The translations under genes were made by a program, and so were the position numbers. From positions 372,001-436,000 of the forward strand of contig JAPXFQ010002747.1 of assembly GCA_028564705.1 (NCBI GenBank): a stretch of 64,000 nucleotides of DNA, written 5' to 3'. Below the pieces are notes generated by a model, which worked only from the letters and a program-made list of their open reading frames with translations, made no database searches and was not told where the DNA came from. The stretch is from Apricaphanius iberus. Taxonomy: Eukaryota; Chordata; Actinopteri; Cyprinodontiformes; Aphaniidae. Within the stretch, counting starts at the first letter, position 1. The number at the start of each line of letters is the position of its first letter. Below are positions 37,701 through 49,700 of this stretch, in pieces.

Positions 37701-40700
37701 CTCAGTTTATTCCTTGTGAAGATCCCCAATACATTTGAATGGGCTTTTCATGACAATCCTCCCCAGGCTGGGATCATCCATTTTGTTTGTGCACCTTTTT
37801 CTTCCATATTTTTTTCTTCCATATAAATTTATATCATTGTGCTTTGATACAGCACTTTGGGAACACCCAACTTCTTATTCAATTAGCTAATGAGTCTTTC
37901 CCTCCTTATGGAGGGGTCAATGATGGTTTTCTACAAAATGATCATGTCTGCTGTCTTCCCCATAATTGTTATTCCTACTGAACCAGACTGAGAAACCATT
38001 TAAAGGGTGATGAATTATTTGAAGGTGTTTTGGATTAATTAACTGAATAGTGTAACACTTTGAGCATAACATTTTCACATAATCTTAATTTTCTAAGATT
38101 TTTAATTGCCGTTTTTATTAAGGTTTAATCATCAACATATAACAAATAAAGGCTGGAAATATCTAACGTTGCATTTAATGAGATTTTCTAATTAATTTAT
38201 TCTTTTTTGGTTGAACTACAGAAATAAACTCATCTGTATTCCTACCTCGACCAGTTTGCACAGTTGGGTTGGTGTGCTCAGGGTGGTGTACACTGTCTTT
38301 TCCCCCATCGTACACTGTTTTGCATATAGGACAAAAATGTGTCTACATTTGACATGCCATCTTTGACCACATATTCACTGTTTTCCCTACAGGGGTTATG
38401 TAGTAAACTGGAAAAAGGGCTTCTTAAGGCTCTTTACGTTGCCACTTATGCTGCCATAACATAAGATTTGTAGAATACAAGAACAATCTAGACAATATCT
38501 TGATGCAGAATTACAGCCCAATCTGTAATCTCCAATTCATCAGCAAGATTATTGAAAAAGCTGCATTTCAACAATTGAATACATTCCTGACAATTAACAA
38601 CACCTTAGATAATTTTTTTGTCTGGTTTCCCTGCCCATCACAGCACTGAGACTGCCCTCGTAAAAGTTTTCAATGACTTCCACATAAATACAGACTGTGA
38701 CAGAAACACAGTGGTTCTGTTGGACCTCAGTGCAGCATTTGACACTGTTGATCATAAAATGTTACTGGAATGACTGAAGAGTTGGATTGGACTCTCTGGT
38801 ACAGCACTTCAATGGTTTGAGTCTTATCTCAAGAACAGGAAGTTATTTATGTCCATCTGAAATTATCATTGTCACCTGGTAACTTTGATTCTATCCAAAC
38901 CTTAAATGAATGCATTGAACAAATCAAAGACTGGATGTCCCATAACTGTCTCCATCTAAACAGAAACAAAATGGAAGTAATTATTTTTTGACCTAAGGAG
39001 GAACGATCAAGAGTCAGCACAGAGCTTCAGTTAATACAACTAAAAACTACTGATCAGGCCCGTAATCTAGGTGTAATAATGGACTCAGACCTGAACCTCC
39101 AGGGTCACATAAAGGCAATAACAAGGTCAGCCTTCTATCACCTGAAAAACATTTCTAGGATTAAAGGACGTATCAGAAGGACCTTGAAAAACTGATCCAT
39201 GCGTTCATCTTTAGTCGGATTGATTACTGCAACAGCGTCCTCACAGGTCTACCTAAAAAGTCAATCAGACATCTGCAGCTGATCCAGGACACTGCTGCCC
39301 GTGTTATCACTAGAACCAGGAGAGTAGAGCACATCACCCCAGTTGTTAAGTCCTTACACTGGCTCCCTGTAGCTCAGAGAATAGACTCTAAAATGTTCCT
39401 ACTAGTTTATAAATCACTGAACGGTTTAGCACCAAAGTATGTTGGAGATCTGCTGTCATTATACCAACCCAGCAGACTACTCAGGTTCTCCAACTCTAGC
39501 TTACTAAACATTAGAACTAAGCAGGGAAAATGAGCTTTCAGCTTCAATGCCCCACAAATGTGGAACAAACTTCTGGAAGAATACAAAAATGCTGAATCAT
39601 TAGGCTCATTTAAATCAAAGATTAAAACTCTACTATTCAGATCTGCCTTTGAGTCCTAAATTGCACTCTTTAATTCTGTTTTATCTGTTTTTAATCTACA
39701 GTATTTGCAAACATTTGTTTCTTATACCTTATCTAAATTGCTCCTTGCACTTTTTTCTTTTTATTATTGGATACTCGTGTTTCTATTTGTTTTTAAATTT
39801 CATACTCTCACATAAATTGTATTTTATGCTTCAATTACTAATTGCATTTTTTTAGTGATGATCTATTTTAATTATCATATTTTTGTCATGTATTTGGCTT
39901 TTTTAACACTGAATCATGTAAAGTACCTTGAATTGCCTTGTGTTGAAAGTGTGCTATATAAATACAATTGCTTTGCCTTGCCTAATAGTTGTCAACAGAT
40001 TCTCCAATCAGAGTAGTCTGACATGATCGTCCATCTAAATGGACAGAAAAGAGTTGTTATGCAGATAAGATCTGTTGTCATTTGTTTCTTTTTTCATCTG
40101 AAGCTGCTTGGTAAGGTTCAGCCCTACCAGTCTTCAAATGAGTTGGGAAAGATCATCCATCTCCTTACCATGTCTCGACTTGATTACTTTAGTTTCCATG
40201 TACTTTTGTATTCAACAATCATCTCTTCACAGCTCGCTCTAAACGCAGCAGCTCGTTTAATGACCGGTGGTAGATGGAATGAGCATATTAAAAATCAGTC
40301 CCGGAAGGACAGAGTTTTTTAGTGCTGCTCCTAAATTGTTGAATGGTTTGCAGCACCTTATTTAAGCCGCTCAGACTCTTGAAGATTTTAAGTCATTACT
40401 GACGACTCAGTATTTTTCATTGTTTCATTCATTTTAGTCTATTATGCTTTTTAATTCGTTTGATTTTTTTTTTACTGTTTTTATTACTTATACAGGACTT
40501 TGGGCAACCATGTTGTAGTAATGTTCTTTATTGATTTTAATTGGCTGAAAATATCATTTTGTGCTTTACATGAAAAAATAAAAATTTATTTTGAGGGTTA
40601 TTGTTGTTAAATGTGCTTTCTATGCCACCAGCTGAAGATCACAGACTACCATGTCAGGTGTTCAGTGGTATCCCGCTACGCTGTTACTACAATCCAGAGT

Positions 40701-43700
40701 TCAGTGTGGAATCAGCTCCCCATTATTAAGGAAGCAGCATTTGAGGTGGACCTGCCCTCATCTGCTTTCATCTCAAACTTCACCATGTAAGAAAACCAAA
40801 AGCAATTCATTGTTATCCGTATGCTTGAGTATTTATTGTAAGTAGTAAGTAGCTATATCAATTTTATTATTTTACAGAAAAATTTTTTTTGAAGTGCTCC
40901 ATGAAGACAGGGCGTAAATTAAAAAAATGTGTTAAAAACACACAAATAAATACAGGTAATTAGAAACAGTAATATTTAAAAACACATAAATCCAAATATT
41001 AGAATATAATTTCTTGTTCTAACTCAATTCACTAAGTACATATAGATTATTCAGACAATGATTGAGATTTTGAAGTCGTGTTTGTATAATTAATTTGCAT
41101 TATTTCCACTTAATGCAAACATTTCATTTAGGAACAATGTATTACATTATATGAATAAAACATATTTTAATAAATAAATGTGGGATTAATGAAAGGTATA
41201 TGTAATATCTCTTTAGGGTTTATTTTTTCTTCAAAAAGTAAGCTATTTCTGTCATAGATAGATAGATAGAATATCTGTTATTACTGGCCTACCAACATTA
41301 TCCACAGATATTGGCAACAAAATATAATATCATTAATAATCAGTTTTAACTTTTTAATAACAGCTTTCCTACCTTACTTTTATAACTCTTTCCACATAAG
41401 TCCACATAAGTCCACCTATTTCTCTCTCACAAAATCCCGAAAAGTGACCGATCTGAGGTATAGTTTTGGAGATATTTTTGGAAAAACTCACAATTGACTT
41501 CTGAATTTCTGAACCAACCGTCTATCGCCGTTATCTGTTTATATCAGTATTGGAAACTAAGATTTAGGCTATACTGGTATATCAGATATCAGTAATAAAG
41601 CCGAACTGGAACATCACTAATAGCTACAGTGGGAAAAACAAATATTTGATTTTTCCCACTGATTTTTGAAGTTTTCTCACTTACAAAGCATGTAGCGGTC
41701 TGTAATTTGTATCAAAGGTACTCTTCAACTGAGGGACAAAATCTAAAACAAAAATGCAGAAAATCACAGTGGATGATTTTTTTCAAATCATTTTCATTTT
41801 AATGCATAAATATTTGATACATCAGACAAACAGAACTCAATATTTGGTACAAAAACCTTTGTTTGCAATTACAGAGATCAGATGATTTCTTTAGTTCTTC
41901 ACCAGTTTTGCAGACACTGCAGCAGGGATTTTGGCCCACTCCTCCATACAGATCTTCTCCACAGCATTCAGGTTTTAGGGCTGTCGCTGGGCAACACAGA
42001 CTTTCAGCTCTCTCCTTAGATTTTCTATTGGATTCAGATCTGGAGAATTGCTAGGCAACTCTATGACCTTGAGATGCTTCCTACGTAGCCACTCCTTAGT
42101 TGCCTGGCTGTGTGTTTCGGGTCGTTGTCATGCTGGAAGACCCAGCCACGACCCATCTCAATGCTCTTAATAATGGATGCAGATTGTTGGCCAAGATCTC
42201 ACGATACATGGCCCCATCCATCCTTTCCTCAATGCGGTGCAGCCGTCCCGTCCCCTTTGCAGAAAAGCATCCCCCAAGAATGAAGTTTCCACCTCCATGC
42301 TTCAAAGTTGAGATGCTGTTCTTGGGGTTGTACTCATTCTTCCTCTTTCTCCCAACGCAATGCATGGAGTTTAGACCAAAATCTCCACTTTTCTCTGATC
42401 AAATCACATGACCTTCTCCCATTCCTGCTCTGGATCCTCCAGGTGGTCATTGGAAAACTTCAGACGGGCCTTGACATGTGCTGGCTTGAGCATGGATACC
42501 TTTCGTGCACTGCAGGATTTTAATCCATAATGGTAGACTGTGTTACTGATGGTTTTCTTTGAGACTGTGGTCCCAGCTCTAATGAGGTCATTGACCAGGT
42601 CCTGCCATGTAGTCCTGGGGTCTTCCATCACTGTCCTCATGATTGATGCCCCTTGAGGAGACATCTCGCATGGTGCTCCAGACCAAGGAAAATTGACCGT
42701 CATCTTGAACTTCTTCAAATTTCTTAAACAATTTTATCCCTGATGTCCTTGCACAGCTCTCTGGTCTTGGCCATTGTAGAGGTTGGAGTTTGTTTGAGTG
42801 TGTGGATAGATATCTTTTATGCAGGTAACGAGTTCAAACAGGTGCAGTCAGTACAGGTAATGAGTGGAGAACAGGAGGGCTTCTTAAAGAAGAACTAACA
42901 GGTCTGTGGGAGCCTAAATTCTTACTGGTTGATAGGTGATCAAATATTTATGTCATGCAATAAAATGAAAAAAAAAAATAGATTAAATAATCCGCTGTGA
43001 TTTTCTGCATTTTTGTTTTAGATTCTGTCCCTCTCAGTTGAAGAGTATATTTGATAGAAATTACAGACCTCTACATGCTTTATAAGTGTGAAAACTTTAC
43101 AAATCAACAGTGTATCTAATACTTGTTCTCCCCACTGTAGCTATTGTATATCAACCATGGACACAAGTCTTCATAGACAATGAGCATACATTTAGATAAG
43201 TATAACTAATGTTCTTGATTAAAGCCACAATCCAGAGATAAACTTTTGGAGAAATTATGTAAATAAGTTTAATAATATTATTGAAAAGGCCTGGCCCCAA
43301 CTATCTATAAAATGCTAAATATAAATAAAACAAACTATCTGGCTTTGCTGGTTTTGGGAGCGGAAGCAGGTCAGGAGGAGGGGAAACCCAAAGCTGAATG
43401 AATACCAGTCTTTGTAAATGGAAGTAAGAAAGTTAACAGAGAAAATGACAGAGGTTTGCCCAGTCTCCCTCTTTTTCTCCCCACATCGTTTACTAAGGCA
43501 GCCTGCCAGCTTTCATACACTTAGTCTACACAGGACCTTCATCTACTTTATACATGCATAGGTGGATGTAGACTTTGGACGTGGAGTCAATATTTTTAAG
43601 TATGTGTGAGCTGCTTTTCCCACCAACTTACATTCTGTGGATATTTTCACACACACTGGACCAACACAGCCATATCTCCAGATACCTTGAGGGAAATAAC

Positions 43701-46700
43701 TGTGGCAGACATATTACGTTGGTTCTTTGGCATTTCTGTCTTTGAAACCAAGACGTCTGTGTTCTGTGTGTAGGTCACTGATGTTCAATCAATTTCTCAG
43801 CCACTAAGCCAGCCACATGTGTAAATACACCCCCACTTTCCACTCGCCGCTTGTATGATTTTCGGGTATGTGTCAAACAAGACCCGCTTTAAGCCCGGTT
43901 TATTTTAGTTACGCCTTTTTGTTCATTAGAAATATTTATTTAAATTAAATGACCTTAAAATGACACCCTGTCTCATGACATCATGCGTCTTCAAAGTCAC
44001 TGCATTTTCAGAAATTAAGAACTGGTTCTGGTCAGTATTGTTTATTGGTGCCGTGCACAGAAGAATATCACCAAAATGAAAAGCTCAAACTTCCTTAATG
44101 TTGCTTTCTAAAGGAAATTACTCCATTTATAACTCCGGACCCCTTCCCTCATCTGGCAGGAAATCTGTCCAAATGCAAACCGGGCGCCTGTTTGCGAAAC
44201 AGCTTTTTGACTGCTCTACAAGTACAAGAGGCAAAATAAAATAAATCTCTCTCAAAATCTCTCTGCAGTCCACCAAAAGTAACATAATCTGACTACTGTA
44301 AGTCTCACAAAGAGCTACTTATTTCTCCTGTTACCTCTGTGCCACCAGTATCTCCAATGGTAAGGTGTATGTGGCCCAAGTGAAGGAAAGAGCTGCAGCC
44401 AGGAAAATTTACGACGCTGCTAAGAAGCAAGGAAAAACAGCCGGACTTGTCGCCACCAAGTTAGTTTTTTATTTATTTATTTTTTTACTCTTTTATGCAC
44501 AAATTTTTTTTCAATTTTCCCTAATAGGACTTCTTCAAACCTACCTGACCTTTTACTTGTCCCGTTACACCTTGTCACTGCAGAGAGAGGGAAATTGAGA
44601 AGTTTCGTGCAGCAGTGAGTGTGCCATCGGGAACACGGATGTCTTTTCTCCTGACCTATGAGGAATTATTACCTCGTCGACTTGGCCGCTATGATATCAG
44701 TTTGGGTTTGAGACCGGGACAACCAGTGCAGAACCTCACGTTAGATGTCAGTATACATGAGAGGACGGGCATCAGTTTCATCCAAGTTCTTCCTCTGAAG
44801 ACGAGTCGTTTGCTATCAAACACTACCCAGGGTAAGTTGTCAGGAAATATAACCAGGAGCAAAATTTCAAACAAATGAATCCCTAATTAATAGCTTTTAC
44901 ATAATTTTACTATAAAAAACTGGCACACCGTCTGACAACAGTCAAGCTTAATTAATCCCAGGAGCTCAGTTTTGGGTATAACAGACCTTGGTTAATAATA
45001 ATTCTAATAATGCATCAAACCTATATAGTGCTTTTTTGGACACTCAAAGACACTTTACAAATTTATTTATTCATTAACTCTCACATTCACACACTGGTGG
45101 AAGCAAGCTATGAATGTAGCCACAGCTGCCCAGCAGACTGACATGTTAATTGTTAAAAGTTCATCACAGATAATTAGAAAAACACTGAACAATGACTGAC
45201 TGTTTGCTAAATCAGTCAGACAAAGCTCCTTTTTTCTAAAAGGAACAAATAAGTTGAACTTAAATTACCCACATATCTAATGGAACAATGAGGTCAAAGT
45301 GGAGATGTTTTACCATAATGCACCATGTTTAGCGACATATTTCAGCACAAACATCTCCTCCACTGACCAAAAAGTTTAAAACTCAAAAGTGTGAACATCT
45401 GTTTGACAGCTGAAGCAATTCTCAAAAACCAGTCAATAGGGAATGATGCAGAACACAGCTACAAATATACCACAGAAAAGGTGAAAGTGAAAGAAAAAAC
45501 CTAAAATATTCCAGTAGAGCAGCTAAAGTTTTGACTTTAACCTGATGGAAATCCTGTGATGGGACAGTAACAGAGCTGTGTAGAAACAATGGGCCTCATT
45601 TATCAAACTTGTGTACGACCTAATCAGGGTGTAAATGTTGCGTACACAAAATTTTTTACACTTTTTGGCATTTATCAATCTGGACGTGAGCGAAAAATGA
45701 ACAAAAATATACACCAAGTCAGGAGGTGGTGTAAATTTTACACCGATTTCAACCTTCTTCGCAACACGCAAAAAACATGCATAAAATTCATGATTTAGAC
45801 AACATTAAAAATTCCCGTGCTGAAAAAATTATGCCTCCTCCTCTCACATTACAAATATCCAATTTCATGAAACTATGTTTGGGTTATGTCATGATCGTCT
45901 TTCATATTAAATAAACAAGGGGCGCCTCGCACACCACAGGGCTCCAAATTGTAGTCGATCAAAAAAAGTTGCTGCAGTTAGTGTGCGAGTCGTCTTTTTT
46001 CTTCCTTTCAATATTACCCATGTTTTCGGCTGCCCGATATTTTTGGAACGGATGTGAGTGCTGATCCCCTTTTTTATGATAGTCTGTCATTAAATAAGGC
46101 GCAAAATGTCAAACTCTAAAGTTTCGCACAAATTTCGATTTCTCAATAGTAGCTGCATACAGAAAAATTGAAGGAAAAAAAAAACGTTTCTCTCTTTCTC
46201 CCGTAATGTGGCTTAGATAAAAATAAAAACATAAATATACCTAAAGTGGCAGTAAAGCAGTTACTATGTAAACATTATATGACAGATATGAACATAAATG
46301 AATAAAACGTAACTAGAAATGTTCTATGTACAACATGATGTGCAATGTATGGTTACCGCTTAGATGTTTTTATAAGATGTGGGTTGTGCGCAAAATGCGC
46401 ACAGCCGCGGTATCGTGTCATTCCGGTCTGACTGCAGGTGCTATCCATACTGGGTGTTCTGGCCACCAGCTGTGTAATATAACAATGAATAACTGCATGT
46501 AATGCTTTAGGCAACAAAGGTTGTTGGAGCATCTAATAACCCTCAGGCACACGCTGGGTCTGCCTGTGACCTATTTCCTGCTAGTGAAGTTCCTCCTTTT
46601 AATAATCTTGGTCATCTTCCGTTCAGCAATGTCGCAAAAACCAGGCGTGGAAGAGGTAGTTGGTGAATATTTATAGGCGTGACTTTCATAAATACGCTCG

Positions 46701-49700
46701 TTTCATCCGTGATATTTACGCACAAATCTGGGCGGATCCGACACGTTCATAAATTCCACGTTGGGTCTTGCGTATTTGGAATATACAACCAAAATATACA
46801 CCGTTTTCTGTGCAAGTTTGATAAATGAGGCCCATTGTGTCCAAGGATCAGAATCAGAATCAGAATCAGAATCAGCTTTAATGGCCAAGTATGACACATA
46901 CAAGGAATTTGACTCCGGCAACTTTTCTCTCCAGTACAGAACTTAAATAAGTGAAATTAAAAAACGGGAAAAAAATAAATACAAATAAAAATACAGGATA
47001 ATTTTTATTTGTATTTATTTTTTTCCGTTTTTTAATTTCACTGTTCTCACTGAACTGAAGTAATCTTGTAAAGAAGAGTGAGGCATTATTCCTCCAAAAA
47101 GGATGAGAGAGACTGATAAAGTCATACAGAAAACATGATTACTCAAACATGGCCCTGACTTTCTCTTTTTTTTAGCAAATACCAACTGGAAATATATTAC
47201 CTATTACCTGAAAAGTAAAAGCCTAAAATAAATAAATAAATAAATAAATATCTCTAGAGCGTGTCCTTTGTTTTTACCATCACCATAGACCTTTGCATAA
47301 CATAGTAATCAAAATCATCTGATAATAAATTGTTACTTTCTACTGTGCATTAGATTGCAAAATTTGGATTTTAGAATAGTATAATTGTATTTATTCCTTT
47401 GATTGAAAGATGAGTAACAGACAGTCCATCTATTGTATCGATCAACAGACAGACAGACAGATTCTAATTTAATGTAAATTACGCTGAAACAACACTGCTG
47501 TCATTCAGGTGACTCATCCCCCCCTGCCTCCACTCGGATCAAGCAGAACGATAATTGTGCTAGAATTTACTACAGCCCAACTCTTCAGCAGCAAAACAGC
47601 GTATCCTCCAAGGGGCTAAATGCAGACTTCATCATTCACTATGATGTGGACCTCAGAGACCTCATGGGTGACATTCAGGTCAGAGGCAATTTTCCATTTG
47701 TGGTTTGTCAACGTAACTTAAATCTCACAGAATTTTGGACTTCTCACCCCATTAGGTGTATGATGGCTACTTTGTGCATTACTTTGCACCAAGAGGGCTT
47801 CCAGTGGTTCCCAAGGACATTATTTTTGTCATTGATGTCAGTGGCTCGATGATAGGCACCAAGATAAAGCAGGTAAAGAGGAGAAAGCATTTGGAAGTCT
47901 GTGAGTAAGGTTCTAAAATAACTAACAGGTACACTGATTTTTGTTCGGTCTAAGGTTAAAGTGGGTCAATAACACCATTAATTTCTGTCAGTAGACCAAG
48001 CAGGCGATGAACACCATCCTTGGAGACCTTAGAGAAGGAGACCATTTCAACATCATCACCTTCTCAGATAAGGTTCACACTTGGAAGAAAGGTCGAACAG
48101 TGCGAGCAACTCGGCAGAATGTACGAGAGGCCAAAGAATTTGTGAGGAGAATTATTGCAGAAGGATGTGAGTTGAAATTAGATCATTGTAGTCTAAATGT
48201 ATGTACTTTGTGCCATAAAAACTGATGGTATATATTGTGCACACTGTCGTATCAGGGACTAACATCAACGCAGCTCTGCTATCCGCTGCCCAGCTTGTTA
48301 ACCCTTCATCATCTGGATCCTCCAGCCGGCTTGCATCCCAGCGGGTTCCATTGGTTATCTTTTTGACTGATGGGGAAGCAACCACTGGAGTAACATCTGG
48401 TGACACCATCCTTAACAACGCCAAGAAGGCATTGGGCTCTGCTACTCTGTTTGGGATTGCCTTTGGTGATGACGCAGACTTTCTTCTTCTGAAACGCCTG
48501 GCTCTGGAAAACCGAGGTGTGGCCAGGATGGTGTACGAGGAAGCAGATGCAGCTTTGCAGCTGAAGGGTTTCTATGATGAAGTGGCCAACCCTTTGCTGT
48601 CAGACATCCAGCTTTCCTACATGGAGGATCAGGCATTTGACATCACCCGCTCCCTGTTCCCAAACTACTTCCAAGGTTCAGAGTTAGTTGTAGCAGGAAG
48701 GGTAAAACCTGGAGTCAGGGACTTAAAGGTGTCAGTCTGTGCAACTGATTCTAAGCAGAACATAAAACTGGAAGATAATGTGCTTATTTCCAGTGCAAAG
48801 GAAAATGAGAGTACAGGTTTCTTAAACTGTTCTGGAGAGTTGGAAGGGGTGCCCAGCTTTTTGCATCGTCTTTGGGCGTATTTCACCATTAAAGAGCTGC
48901 TACTGGCCAAACTCAATGCAACTGACCCAGCAACCCAAAGGTTACTGGCAGACAAAGCCACTAACCTCTCCCTCAAATATAACTTTGTGACCCCGGTTAC
49001 GTCTTTGGTTGTTGTAAAGCCAGATGCAGATGAAGAAGCTCAGGCTCTGACAACTTTGAAACCTACAGCTGCTGGCACTTCTACCACCACAGCAACAACA
49101 ACAGTGCATCCCACAAAAATATTAACTGCTAGAGTTCCCAGGAAGCCCAGCCCACCCTCTAACCAAAGGCTTAAGATATCCAAACCAGACCCACCTCCAC
49201 CACCTGCAAACCAGCAAAAAACGAAGTCTTTGCCAATGTCACTGGCTAAAACAGTGGTTTCACCAGCCAAAAAAGCAGCTATAAACCCAAGTCCCAGTCC
49301 TATCAAAACTGCCCCAGCACCATTATCTGGAAAAAAACTTGCTGCTTCCCAGAATGATTCTAAAACACCCATTCTGCCTGCTCCATCCGGGAAGATATCC
49401 ACCCCTCTTCTACATGCTCTAAAAACAGCACAGGCTCCTGCTCCTGGTAAAACTTCCAATCCGATGCCCAATGTCCTAAGGACAACCACTGTCTCAACGA
49501 GAGTTATGCAAACGTTTGATACCACCACTTCACCCTACGACAGTTCACCCACAACTGACCCTGCACCTCTGACGAGGAGGACTTTGCCCAAACAGCCCAA
49601 TCCTAGGAAGACAACAGTCCCATCTTCAGAGGTGGAGAACCACATCAAATCGATCTCAGTTCTTCATCAGTCGGAAACTACTCCAGTGACTCCACTCCCC

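Noticed and set aside
42096..42718. Possible transposase-derived host gene
   Set aside because: The frames sit inside clear Tc1 terminal repeats and are split by frameshifts; no sign of a maintained single frame.
49040..49528. 162-codon Gly/Val-rich frame on the minus strand
   Set aside because: It is the exact antisense of the itih6 Pro/Thr-rich linker exon; its composition follows from that.
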